DNA of 64,000 nucleotides. It comes from CBDCVY01 sp965223245. GTDB lineage: Bacteria; Nitrospinota; Nitrospinia; Nitrospinales; Nitrospinaceae. The stretch covers positions 1,798,001 through 1,862,000 of the forward strand of contig CBDCVY010000013.1 of the NCBI GenBank assembly GCA_965223245.1. The letters run 5' to 3'. Of this stretch, positions 24,602 through 33,903 are shown piece after piece. The notes under the pieces are model-generated. The model was given only the letters and a program-made list of their open reading frames with translations. It did not search any database and had not been told where the DNA came from. A program made the position numbers and the translations under genes. How positions within the stretch are numbered: position 1 is the first letter of the stretch; every line of letters begins with the position of its first letter.

Positions 24602-25273
24602 TTAATCATCCGGGTCCTGGTTTTTCCTATTTAGAATCCTAAGCTGCTTGCGAGCTTCTCTACGCACACGCATCGCCTTATTTACATTACTTAAATCTTC
24701 AGCTTTACGAATACCAGACCTTTGAAGAATCTTTTTATATTTAGGATTGTTGAATAAGTCACCCGGTAGAGGACTTCTAAATTTGCCTTGGGAAAGCTCT
24801 TTCAAATCTTCTACGGAAAGATCAAATCCCAAAGGGTCTTTTTTGGCGGGGGTGTTTTTAGGGGGTTGCAGTTTGGCTTGGGTTTCAAATGCCGGGATTT
24901 CAAAATTTTCTGTGTTTCCTAAAATATTAACAGAAGCAAGAGATCCTCTTGATTTCCAAATTTCGATCTTATTGTAATCCCGCAACAGTTCCGATAGAGC
25001 TTTAGACCAGTTATCAGACTCGATATCAGCCGTAACTAAAAACTCATCTAATTCATTGGGAAATTTTATTTTAATACCACTTTGCGCTTCTATACTTCTT
25101 AATACTTCACCCAGTGGGATATTATCCGCTTTTATTATGGCAGGTTTGCTTTTGAACGCAGAACCTTTAGATAAACGGGTAGATTTTGCAAATGCATCAT
25201 TTGCAAAAACACCAATCCCTATCAAATAAAAAATGGCTACAAACTTACCTATCGAAACAATGCTTTTTTTCAT
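24602..25273 (-). CDS. STN-like (secretin/TonB short N-terminal) periplasmic protein
   Basis: The start at 25273 is chosen because GAGGG lies eight bases upstream; an earlier ATG at 25303 has no ribosome site. The product is 223 residues with a signal peptide (to about residue 29, ANDAFA). Residues 40-115 resemble an STN/secretin N-domain: IIKADNIPLGEVLRSIEAQS, GIKIKFPNELDEFLVTAD and SKALSELLRDYNKIEIW. The Pro/Lys-rich middle and basic C-terminal helix (NKAMRVRREARKQLRIL) match nothing I know. It follows the metallophosphoesterase gene closely and precedes the exoprotein. STN domains normally belong to TonB receptors or secretins; a stand-alone copy suggests an adaptor for envelope export. 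Confidence 0.6.
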   Translation of the reverse strand: MKKSIVSIGKFVAIFYLIGIGVFANDAFAKSTRLSKGSAFKSKPAIIKADNIPLGEVLRSIEAQSGIKIKFPNELDEFLVTADIESDNWSKALSELLRDYNKIEIWKSRGSLASVNILGNTENFEIPAFETQAKLQPPKNTPAKKDPLGFDLSVEDLKELSQGKFRSPLPGDLFNNPKYKKILQRSGIRKAEDLSNVNKAMRVRREARKQLRILNRKNQDPDD

Positions 25274-25304
25274 TTTTCTGTCCCTCAATGTTGGCCAGAG
25301 CATA

Positions 25305-26180
25305 TCACAACAAGGTAAGCATTGTCACCTCCGGAGGACAATTAAATCGAATCGGAACTATTAAATGACCTACCCCACGAGTAATATACGTTTTCCGATT
25401 TTCATCGTGCACAAGGCCTCGCAAGTACTTTTGATCACGTATTCCAGGGTGAAAGGGGGGACCGATAAAGGGAAAAGATATTTGACCACCATGGGTATGG
25501 CCCGAGAGGACTAAATCAATATTATATTCAGGGGTAATTCTATAATTGACTTCCGGGTTATGGCTTAAAAGAATTTTTGTTGATTTAGGGTCGACTCCTT
25601 TCATGGCTCTTTTTAGAGAAAAGCTTCTCTGCCACAAGTCATCCACTCCCAATAACGTTATAAAATCGTCACCTAGGTTTAATTGAGTGTGTTGATTACG
25701 AAGCCATTGCACTTTTAATTTTTCTTCAAAGGTTTTTACAAGAGCATTGGTGACGTCTGGCCCACTCCAAAAATCATGATTGCCTAACACTGCATAAATA
25801 CCAAGTTTTGGTTTTAATACGGACAAGGCATTTACCAAATTATCTAAAAATTTGGTTTCAAATTCATGTATTTGGTTTCTAGAAGTTCTTAAGGTGTGAC
25901 CAATAAAATCACCGGTTAATACGACCAAATCGGGATTTTCATTTCGGGCTAAACGGGCTGCATGAGATAAATGTTCATAACTGACTATAGGCGAGGAATG
26001 TAAGTCACTGAGAAGGGCTATTTTAAACCTCTTAAACGCTCCTGGTAGTCTATTTAAAGTTATAGGTACCGTTTCTAAGCAAATTTGACTTTGAAAAGTA
26101 TTGCTCCAACCCTTACTTACACCTAACCCTGAAATTAATGACAAACCTAAAATAGATTTTAAAAATCGTCGTCGGTTCAT
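25305..26180 (-). CDS. Tat-exported calcineurin-like metallophosphoesterase (YkuE-like)
   Basis: This 291-residue protein begins with a twin-arginine-type signal (MNRRRFLKSILGLSLI). All metallophosphoesterase motifs are intact: DLHSSP near residue 60, LTGDFIGH, VLGNHDFW, LLSHNPEV and LSGHTHGGQI. This is the arrangement of the YkuE/YaeI group, which acts on membrane-associated phosphoesters outside the cytoplasm. The exact substrate is unknown. Its stop (TGA) is one base from an unused ATG of the STN-like gene, so the two probably share a transcript. The link to the exoprotein operon is positional only. Confidence 0.85.
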   Translation of the reverse strand: MNRRRFLKSILGLSLISGLGVSKGWSNTFQSQICLETVPITLNRLPGAFKRFKIALLSDLHSSPIVSYEHLSHAARLARNENPDLVVLTGDFIGHTLRTSRNQIHEFETKFLDNLVNALSVLKPKLGIYAVLGNHDFWSGPDVTNALVKTFEEKLKVQWLRNQHTQLNLGDDFITLLGVDDLWQRSFSLKRAMKGVDPKSTKILLSHNPEVNYRITPEYNIDLVLSGHTHGGQISFPFIGPPFHPGIRDQKYLRGLVHDENRKTYITRGVGHLIVPIRFNCPPEVTMLTLL

Positions 26181-26408
26181 TTTTCTATTTTATCTTTATA
26201 TAATCTTTTTACCACCCCTCTAAATAGGCTAATAAGAAGCATTATTGAGGACTTTCTCTCTACTTAAATTCCATTTGATTTAATTTAAGGACAATTCCTT
26301 AATTAAATGAAAATACTTAAAATATCGGGCTAAAGTTTTGGTTAAGTGTGTCGAAGATTAATTTAAGGGAATTCTATCCATTTAACATATTTTCAAAGGA
26401 ATACTTTC

Positions 26409-26558
26409 ATGCTAAAAGAAAAACCAGCCTATACTTTCCCCCAAAAACCCTTAGGCATAGAAGACAATTATGGTGTATCCAATTTTATATTGAAAACGAT
26501 TAGTGCAGCGTTATTAGGAGCATCAATTCCCGCAGTCATTTTTTATTTTTTGTACTGA
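26409..26558 (+). CDS. Small single-helix membrane protein (49 residues)
   Basis: ATG at 26409 with AAGGA nine bases upstream opens 49 codons. A soluble N-terminal half (MLKEKPAYTFPQKPLGIEDN) is followed by one hydrophobic helix (TISAALLGASIPAVIFYFLY) that ends the protein. The layout is that of a C-tail-anchored small membrane protein. It is convergent with polA, with 17 bases between the stops. I do not recognise the family. Confidence 0.55.
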   Translation: MLKEKPAYTFPQKPLGIEDNYGVSNFILKTISAALLGASIPAVIFYFLY

Positions 26559-26575
26559 CAACAAGAGGTATTTTT

Positions 26576-29266
26576 TTAATGAGCCTCATTCCAATTACTT
26601 CCCCAGTCCATTGAAATTTTAAGAGGCACCTTCAGATTTACAACTTTCTCCATCTCTTTTTTAACAAGCTTACCAAGTCCCGATTTTTCTGATTCAACAA
26701 CATCAAAAACCAGTTCATCATGTACTTGCAATATCATCTTAGATTGCAATTTCTTTTTTTGAAGTTGATTGAATAGTCGAATCATAGCCAATTTAATAAT
26801 ATCGGCTGCACTCCCCTGAACCGGCGAATTGATTGCAACTCTTTCCGCCGCTTCTCGAACCATCCGGTTCTTACTATTGATATCCGGCAAATACCTTTTG
26901 CGACCCATCATCGTCAAGGTATAGCCATCCTTTTTTGCCGAATCTATTGTGTTTTCCATAAATTTCTTTACGTTTTTATAAAGCTGAAAATATTGATCGA
27001 TAAAAATTTTCGCTTCCTTCGGAGATATTTTTAATTGTCTGGACAATCCAAAAGCGCTCAACCCATAGACAATACCAAAGTTTACCGCCTTAGCCATTCT
27101 ACGATGTTCTTCATCCACTGAATTAAGCCCTGTTCCAAAAATTTCTGCCGCAGTTCTGGAATGGATGTCTTCATCTTTTTGAAAGGCTTTAATTAACGCA
27201 GGATCTTCAGAAAGATGCGCCAATAACCTTAACTCAATTTGGGAATAGTCTGCTGACAACAACAGACAATCGGGGGAGGCAATAAATGCTTTACGAATTT
27301 CTTTTCCCAAGTCGGTTCGAATAGGAATATTTTGCAAATTAGGATCACTACTGCTCAACCGCCCTGTGGCAGCAACAGTTTGATTATAAGACGTATGAAC
27401 ACGTCCGGTTGTTGGGTTGATTTCATTAGGCAGCGAATCAACATAGGTAGATTTCAATTTAGACATTTGCCGAAAATTCAATACCTTCTCCGGAAGTTCA
27501 TGTTGAGTCGATAACTCTTCCAGCACACTTACATCCGTTGAATACCCTGTTTTGGTTTTCTTAAGAGCAGGCAGTTTTAAGTCTTCAAATAAAACCACTC
27601 CCAACTGTTTCGGTGAATTTATATTAAAAGGCGCACCAGCAAGAAGATAAATCTCATCTTCTAATTTTTTTAATTTTTTATCGATTTTCTGGGATAACTT
27701 CGCTAAGTGTTTTTTGTCTAACAACACTCCTGTTTTTTCCATTTCCGCCAACACTTGAATAAGGGGAAGTTCTATTGTGTGATAAAGCTCGGAAGATTCT
27801 TTATCTAACATTTTCTGGAACTTTTTTGTCAGAAGCCAGGTAATTTCAGAATCCTCCGCAGCATAATCTGTCGCCCTTTCAATCTCCACCTCATCAAAAC
27901 CAATTTCCTTAGCCCCTTTCCCGGCAACCTCGCTGTAAGAAATTGTTTGGCGACCTAAATACTGTAATGCCAAGTCATCCATACCATGATTGCGTTTTCC
28001 GGGATCAATAACATAAGACGCTAACATAGAATCAAACTCGATTCCCTTTAAGTAAATCCCTTCCTTCTCCAAAACGATAAGGTCATATTTAATGTTGTGG
28101 CCGTATTTTTTTAATTTTCCATCCTCTAAAATCGACTGAAGTTTTTTTAGTGTTTCTTTTTTATCCAGTTGTTTAGGCACACCCATATATCTATGATCTA
28201 CAGGAACGTAACAGGCTTCATGATCTTTACTTGAAAACGAAATACCCACCATTTGTGCCTTAACAGGATGTTTGCTGGTTGTCTCCAAGTCCAGCGCAAA
28301 TTCTCCGGATTTTTTAAGTTTTTTAATCCATCGATCCAAAGCTTTATTGTCTAACACACATTCAAAAGACGGCCTGTCTATTTTCTGGGAAAGTTGCTTA
28401 TTATCAGTTGAGCCAAGATCATTTAATAAGGAATTAAACTCTAAATCCGAAAAAATTTTACGCAGTTTATCCGGGTTAGGTTCTTTTCTCTTAAGGTTTT
28501 CAATATTCACTTTAAGATCCATATCGGTTTTAATAGTGACCAATTCCCGGCTTAAAAAAGCATTTTCGCGATCTTGAGTGAGTTTTTCTTTCAACTTTTT
28601 CTTTTCAATCTCATCAATGTGATCATAAAGGTTTTGAATTGAATCATATTTTTGAATTAAATCTTTAGCTGTTTTCGGCCCCACGCCTTTTACTCCCGGA
28701 ATATGATCACTTGAGTCTCCCATCAATCCCATCACCTCAATTACTTTTTCAGGTGGGACACCAAATTTATCAATCACTTCTTCAGGACCAATCTGTTTGT
28801 TTTTCATTGTATCCAGCACGCATGTTTGATCGTCAATCAGTTGCATCATGTCTTTATCACCACTGACAATCACCACATCCAATCCTTCTTTTTTTCCAAT
28901 TAAGGACAGGGTTCCAATAATGTCATCAGCCTCAAATCCATCTTCCCTTAGACTTACAATGTCAAAGGCATCGACCAAAGGTTCAAAATAAGGAAATTGT
29001 TGGGCTAAATCTTCCGGAGGAACTTCTCGATTCGCCTTATACTGGGGGTATATTTGATGCCGAAAAGTTTTTGCCTTACTATCGAAAACCATGGCTAAAT
29101 AGTCAGGTTTTTCGTCTCGAACTACCTTCATGAGCATGTTTGTAAAACCGTAAAGGGCATTAGTGGGCAATCCCTTAGAATTCGACAAAAATTGGCGGAT
29201 TCCAAAAAAGGCACGGAAGATATAAGAGGACCCGTCTATCAAATATAGTTTGGATTTTTTACTCAT
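26576..29266 (-). CDS. polA: DNA polymerase I
   Basis: This 896-residue enzyme for gap filling and primer removal has all three domains. The 5'-nuclease domain (1-290) shows LIDGSSYIFRAFFG, FRHQIYPQYKANRE and VSGDKDMMQL. The 3'-5' exonuclease domain (about 305-490) keeps its acidic residues in ALDLETT, YGHNIKYDL and YAAEDSE, so proofreading looks active. The polymerase domain (500-896) has TGRLSSSDPNLQNIPIR, SADYSQIELR, KAVNFGIVYG and VHDELVF. The length is normal. It is divergent from kdsD across 81 bases. Confidence 0.97.
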   Translation of the reverse strand: MSKKSKLYLIDGSSYIFRAFFGIRQFLSNSKGLPTNALYGFTNMLMKVVRDEKPDYLAMVFDSKAKTFRHQIYPQYKANREVPPEDLAQQFPYFEPLVDAFDIVSLREDGFEADDIIGTLSLIGKKEGLDVVIVSGDKDMMQLIDDQTCVLDTMKNKQIGPEEVIDKFGVPPEKVIEVMGLMGDSSDHIPGVKGVGPKTAKDLIQKYDSIQNLYDHIDEIEKKKLKEKLTQDRENAFLSRELVTIKTDMDLKVNIENLKRKEPNPDKLRKIFSDLEFNSLLNDLGSTDNKQLSQKIDRPSFECVLDNKALDRWIKKLKKSGEFALDLETTSKHPVKAQMVGISFSSKDHEACYVPVDHRYMGVPKQLDKKETLKKLQSILEDGKLKKYGHNIKYDLIVLEKEGIYLKGIEFDSMLASYVIDPGKRNHGMDDLALQYLGRQTISYSEVAGKGAKEIGFDEVEIERATDYAAEDSEITWLLTKKFQKMLDKESSELYHTIELPLIQVLAEMEKTGVLLDKKHLAKLSQKIDKKLKKLEDEIYLLAGAPFNINSPKQLGVVLFEDLKLPALKKTKTGYSTDVSVLEELSTQHELPEKVLNFRQMSKLKSTYVDSLPNEINPTTGRVHTSYNQTVAATGRLSSSDPNLQNIPIRTDLGKEIRKAFIASPDCLLLSADYSQIELRLLAHLSEDPALIKAFQKDEDIHSRTAAEIFGTGLNSVDEEHRRMAKAVNFGIVYGLSAFGLSRQLKISPKEAKIFIDQYFQLYKNVKKFMENTIDSAKKDGYTLTMMGRKRYLPDINSKNRMVREAAERVAINSPVQGSAADIIKLAMIRLFNQLQKKKLQSKMILQVHDELVFDVVESEKSGLGKLVKKEMEKVVNLKVPLKISMDWGSNWNEAH

Positions 29267-29347
29267 GTTCCTAGATGATTTTACTTTATTGAAGGTCTAC
29301 TTTACTATAAAATCGATATTTAACACGACTTAATTCATTTAAAATTT

Positions 29348-30355
29348 ATGCCTCAACTAAAACCCTCCTCTAAAAAACTGATTGATCAAAATAAAAGAAT
29401 TTTACAAGCCGCGAAACGTTCTCTCAAAATCGAGGCCGAAGCAGTTACTCATTTGATTAAGCGGTTGGATCAGGCATTTGTTGATGTGGTCCACGCTTTA
29501 GATAATTGCCAAGGACACCTAGTGATAACAGGTATAGGCAAGTCCGGGCTCATTGGCCAAAAAATCTCTGCTACGTTTTCCAGCATTGGGTTGCCTTCCA
29601 TATTCTTACATGCAGGAGAAGCCAGCCACGGAGATTTGGGAATCATCTCAAAAAATGACATTATTTTAGCCATATCCAATAGTGGAGAAACTGAGGAAAT
29701 ATTAAAACTTCTACCCGCAATCAATCGATTTAAGTGTACGTTTGTGGCAATGACAGGAAATTTAAAGTCGACTTTAGCTCGACGGGCTCATTATGTATTG
29801 GATATAGCTACCAAGGAAGAAGCCTGTTACATGAATCTGGTTCCTACAGCTAGCACAACGGCCACTCTAGCAATGGGGGATGCGCTTGTTTTGGCTTTAA
29901 TGGAAAAAAGAGGTGTGAGACCTGAGGATTTTGCAATGAACCATCCGGGTGGAAGTCTTGGGCGGAAATTATTTACACTTGTAGAAGACGTTATGCATAC
30001 TGGAAATCAAATTCCAATAATTTCAGAAAGCGCAGATATCAGTGCTTTGCTTACTGAAATGACGACGAAACGGTTGGGAACAACGATAGTGGTCAATAAA
30101 AATCAGCAAATTAGAGGAATCATAACTGACGGGGATTTACGCCGTTTATTGGAAACGAAAAAGGATTTTTCTAAATTACAGGCAAAACAAATCATGTCAA
30201 AAAACCCCAGAACCATTTCTTCCGACCAATTAGCCACAAAGGCCCTCCAAATTATGGAAGAATTTTCCATCACCAGCCTCATAGTATCTAATGGCAATAA
30301 AAAGCCAGATGGCATCATTCACCTCCATGACATTTTAAAGTCCGGAATTGCCTGA
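29348..30355 (+). CDS. kdsD: D-arabinose-5-phosphate isomerase (SIS domain plus two CBS domains)
   Basis: This 335-residue cytoplasmic enzyme interconverts ribulose-5-phosphate and arabinose-5-phosphate, the first step to KDO for LPS. The N-terminal SIS domain (about 40-180) has ITGIGKSGLIGQK, HAGEASHGDLG and ISNSGETEE. Two CBS domains follow (about 215-275 and 280-335), with VMHTG..IPII and IMSKNPRTI. Length and order are those of the KpsF/GutQ/KdsD family. It is the first gene of a plus-strand run, with alaS 102 bases downstream. The ribosome site before the ATG is weak. Confidence 0.95.
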   Translation: MPQLKPSSKKLIDQNKRILQAAKRSLKIEAEAVTHLIKRLDQAFVDVVHALDNCQGHLVITGIGKSGLIGQKISATFSSIGLPSIFLHAGEASHGDLGIISKNDIILAISNSGETEEILKLLPAINRFKCTFVAMTGNLKSTLARRAHYVLDIATKEEACYMNLVPTASTTATLAMGDALVLALMEKRGVRPEDFAMNHPGGSLGRKLFTLVEDVMHTGNQIPIISESADISALLTEMTTKRLGTTIVVNKNQQIRGIITDGDLRRLLETKKDFSKLQAKQIMSKNPRTISSDQLATKALQIMEEFSITSLIVSNGNKKPDGIIHLHDILKSGIA

Positions 30356-30457
30356 AGAAATTTGATTATTCATTTGACTAATTGACAAACTGGGGTTTCT
30401 GGATTTAAATATCCTGTTTTCATTGAATCTTAAATAATTTTTCGATATCTAACCGAT

Positions 30458-33100
30458 ATGACCGGAAATGAAATCAGACAATCCTTTTTAGATTATTTTG
30501 AGCAGAAAAACCATTGTGTCATTTCCAGTGCTTCTCTAGTTCCTCAAAATGACCCCACTCTGCTTTTCACTAATGCGGGAATGGTCCAATTTAAAAATGT
30601 ATTTCTTGGACAGGAAAACAGAGAATACCACCGAGCTGTTTCTGTACAAAAGTGTGTGCGAGCTGGAGGGAAACATAATGATTTGGAACAAGTGGGGCGT
30701 ACTGCGCGTCATCACACATTTTTTGAAATGTTAGGAAATTTTTCCTTCGGGGATTATTTTAAAAAGGAAGCCATTCAATATGCCTGGGAATATCTAACTG
30801 AAGTAGTCCAACTCCCCACAAACAAACTTTATGCTTCCATATACAAGGACGATGATGAGGCATTTGAAATCTGGAAAAACGATATCCACTTATCTTCTGA
30901 CCGTATCATTCGATTAGGTGAAAAGGACAATTTCTGGGCTATGGGAAACACCGGTCCCTGTGGCCCTTGCTCAGAAATTTATATTGATCAGGGAGAAGCT
31001 CTCGGATGTGGGAAAAGCACTTGTGCAGTGGGTTGTGATTGTGACCGTTATTTGGAAATTTGGAATTTAGTTTTTATGCAATTTGATAGAGACGACGCGG
31101 GATCCATGAGTCCTCTTCCTAAACCTTGTATTGACACCGGTATGGGATTGGAAAGATTAACGGCCGTGCTTCAGCAAAAACCAAGTAATTATGACTCCGA
31201 TATTATGATGGGTCTTATAGAGCATGTTAGCGAGATTACCGGGAAATCACATAGTAAAAATTCCGACACTGATGTTTCTCTTCGAGTTATTGCGGACCAT
31301 GCAAGAGCAGTAACATTTTTAATAGGTGATGGAGTCCTTCCGTCGAATGAAGGGCGAGGGTATGTCTTGCGTCGTATATTACGGCGAGCCTTGCGGCATG
31401 GGAAATTATTGGAACAAAAAAATCCTTTTTTTCACCATATCACAGAGGATGTCATTGATAAATTTAAGGGGGTTTACCCGGAATTAAATAGCAATCATGA
31501 TTTCATTCAAAAAGTAGTTGTTAATGAGGAAGAAAGTTTTAATACAACCTTAACGGTTGGCACCCAAAGATTGGATGAAATTATTGATCGACTGCAAAAG
31601 GAAAATAAAAACACAATTCCGGGGAATGAAGTTTTTAAGCTATATGACACTTATGGTTTTCCGGTGGACTTAGTTGAAGAAACTGCAAAAGATCTCCATT
31701 TATCAATTGATATGGAGGGCTTCAATGAAGCTATGCAAGAGCAAAAGGAAAAAGCCATGGCTTCCTGGAAAGGGTCTGGGGAATCTAAAATCGCTCCTGT
31801 TTTTAGTGAAATTGAACAAAAACATGGCCATACTCAATTCACGGGTTACAAAGACACTCACGATCAGGGAATTGTCTTAGCTATTTTAAAAGACCAGGAT
31901 TTAATTAATACCGCGGAGCCAGGGGAAGAAGTTGATTTAATTACCAACCAAACTCCTTTTTATGGAGAATCTGGAGGTCAATTAGGCGATAGTGGCTTGG
32001 CATTTAATGATCGAACCCAAATAGAAATTCTGGATACAAAAAAACCCTTACCAAATTTAATTTTACATAAGGCAAAAATTATTCAGGGCAATCTTAGGGT
32101 TTCAGATTCCTTAACCTTAGAAGTTAACGGGCAAAAACGAAATTCCACTGCTCTTAATCATTCAGCGACTCATCTATTACATGCGGCCCTTAAGGAAGTG
32201 CTTGGTCCTCATGTGAAACAAGCGGGTTCTTTGGTTGCTTCGGATCGTTTGCGGTTCGATTATACCCATTTTACTCCTTTGACTGATTGGGAGAGGGAAC
32301 GTATTGAGACTCTGGTAAATGAGAAGATTCGCGAAAATATTCGAGTAGATTCACAGGAAATGGAGATAGAGGAGGCATTAAAAAATGGAGCTGTTGCTTT
32401 ATTTGGGGAAAAGTATGGGGATAAGGTTCGAGTAGTTTCCGTTCCCGGGTTTAGTAAAGAACTTTGCGGCGGAACCCATGTTTCTGCAACCGGCACCATT
32501 GGTTTTTTTAAAATTACACATGAGGGTGGAATAGCTTCCGGAGTTCGTCGAATTGAAGCCTTAACCGGTCCAGCGGCTTATGACCGAATTCAACAAGAGT
32601 TTAAAAGTATGGCAGGCATCCGCACTCTTCTCAAAGCTCAACCCGATGAAGAATTAGGTCGGCTCCAGCGCGTTTTAGACAAAAATAAAGCTCTTGAAAA
32701 AGAAATAACTACTCTTAAAGAGAAACTTATTAGTGGGAAAGGGGCTTCTTCCGGAATCCAGGATGAAGTTCAAAAGTTGGGAGATGTTTCCGTCCTTGTC
32801 AAAAAGTTAGAGGGAGTGGATGCTAAGTCTTTACGGTCTTTTATTGACAATGCAAAAAATCAAATCAAGTCTGGGATTATCGTGGCTGGAGCCACTAGCA
32901 ATGGAAAAGTTATGTTAGCCGCTGGTGTGACCAAAGACCTCACTGACCGTTTCCACGCAGGAAATATTTTAAAGGAAATATCCAAAATCGTTGGTGGAAG
33001 TGGTGGTGGTCGTCCTGATATGGCTCAAGCAGGAGGAACCCAACCTGAAAAGTTGGATGACGCTCTTCAATCAGTATTCAAATTACTCCAAACCTCTTAA
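30458..33100 (+). CDS. alaS: Alanine--tRNA ligase
   Basis: This 880-residue enzyme charges tRNA-Ala and has full domain order. The class II catalytic core is at 1-440 (FTNAGMVQFKNVFLG, ARHHTFFEMLGNFSFGDYF, GYVLRRILRRALRHGK). The editing domain has zinc ligands in HSATHLLH and CGGTHV. A coiled region follows, then the C-Ala domain with a Gly-rich GGSGGGRPDMAQAGG near the end. Start ATG 30458 matches the family start (TGNEIRQSFLDYF). It shows no sign of truncation. Confidence 0.97.
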   Translation: MTGNEIRQSFLDYFEQKNHCVISSASLVPQNDPTLLFTNAGMVQFKNVFLGQENREYHRAVSVQKCVRAGGKHNDLEQVGRTARHHTFFEMLGNFSFGDYFKKEAIQYAWEYLTEVVQLPTNKLYASIYKDDDEAFEIWKNDIHLSSDRIIRLGEKDNFWAMGNTGPCGPCSEIYIDQGEALGCGKSTCAVGCDCDRYLEIWNLVFMQFDRDDAGSMSPLPKPCIDTGMGLERLTAVLQQKPSNYDSDIMMGLIEHVSEITGKSHSKNSDTDVSLRVIADHARAVTFLIGDGVLPSNEGRGYVLRRILRRALRHGKLLEQKNPFFHHITEDVIDKFKGVYPELNSNHDFIQKVVVNEEESFNTTLTVGTQRLDEIIDRLQKENKNTIPGNEVFKLYDTYGFPVDLVEETAKDLHLSIDMEGFNEAMQEQKEKAMASWKGSGESKIAPVFSEIEQKHGHTQFTGYKDTHDQGIVLAILKDQDLINTAEPGEEVDLITNQTPFYGESGGQLGDSGLAFNDRTQIEILDTKKPLPNLILHKAKIIQGNLRVSDSLTLEVNGQKRNSTALNHSATHLLHAALKEVLGPHVKQAGSLVASDRLRFDYTHFTPLTDWERERIETLVNEKIRENIRVDSQEMEIEEALKNGAVALFGEKYGDKVRVVSVPGFSKELCGGTHVSATGTIGFFKITHEGGIASGVRRIEALTGPAAYDRIQQEFKSMAGIRTLLKAQPDEELGRLQRVLDKNKALEKEITTLKEKLISGKGASSGIQDEVQKLGDVSVLVKKLEGVDAKSLRSFIDNAKNQIKSGIIVAGATSNGKVMLAAGVTKDLTDRFHAGNILKEISKIVGGSGGGRPDMAQAGGTQPEKLDDALQSVFKLLQTS

Positions 33101-33215
33101 AGACTGTCTATTTATTCAAATTTTGCATTGCCTTCCCGTCATCTCTCATATAAGCTTGTGAATTCTCAAAAAGTGAAATAGCTGCTTTGCCAGCAATACT
33201 AAGAAGGTATTTGTG

Positions 33216-33542
33216 ATGAAAAGAAAGCAAAAAGAAGTTATGGATGAAAAGTGGAAACAAGTTGCCACTCAAGCCGTCACAAGTGAGGAATTTAAAAACC
33301 GCCTAGTTGGAGATCCAGTAACAATAATGAATGAATTTGGACTTCAAATCCCTGAAAACGTTGAAGTAAAAGTAGGAACCGATAAAGTGTTGAAATTTAT
33401 CCTCCCAGAGGATGCTTCCGAAGAATTGAAAGCGGAAATTCAGTGGTGGCGGTGGCGATTGGACATTATTCGCGAGTTTGGACGGAAAGAGAAAGATCAA
33501 GGAGTTGAACATGCTGCTCCAGAAGCGGAAGAAGGAATTTAA
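33216..33542 (+). CDS. Orphan NHLP (nitrile-hydratase-alpha-like leader) protein
   Basis: ATG at 33216 gives 108 residues; a GTG one codon earlier is also possible, and AAGAAGG upstream fits either. Residues 10-75 match the NHLP leader fold: KWKQVATQAVTSEEFKNRL, GDPVTIMNEFGLQIPENVEV, KVGTDKVLKFILPED. Such leaders guide RiPP-modifying enzymes in other bacteria. The C-terminal 35 residues lack the usual Gly-Gly cleavage site and a Cys/Ser/Thr-rich core. Instead they show AEIQWWRWRLDIIREFGRK and an acidic tail. No maturase or transporter lies nearby (the neighbours are alaS, a tRNA and icd). It could be a precursor modified in trans or a co-opted standalone protein. Confidence 0.75.
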   Translation: MKRKQKEVMDEKWKQVATQAVTSEEFKNRLVGDPVTIMNEFGLQIPENVEVKVGTDKVLKFILPEDASEELKAEIQWWRWRLDIIREFGRKEKDQGVEHAAPEAEEGI

Positions 33543-33630
33543 GGATCTCAACAAAGTACCTTAATAAGGAAAACAAACCATTCAATTTATAGATCATTTA
33601 CTTAGTAATTTTGGATAAGAAATATATTTT

Positions 33631-33707
<77 letters not shown>

Positions 33708-33717
33708 TAGTAATCAG

Positions 33718-33747
33718 GGCTTACAACCCGGTAGTTGTAAGTCTTTT
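33718..33747 (+). terminator. Intrinsic terminator after tRNA-Arg(CCG)
   Basis: GGCTTACAAC (33718-33727) pairs with GTTGTAAGTC (33734-33743), ten pairs with one G-U, across a six-base loop. TTTT follows. It lies eleven bases after the tRNA. Confidence 0.7.
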
Positions 33748-33903
33748 GAATTGATCCAATTAATAAAAACAAAAAAATTCGGTTGGAAGCCAATATTTTT
33801 AAAAAAAGTCTCAAAAAACTGTTGACAGTTTTGGGTTTTTTTTTAAGTATTAGCATTCCAAAAATTATCAACCCATTCAGCAATTTTCTATAGGATATAA
33901 ACC

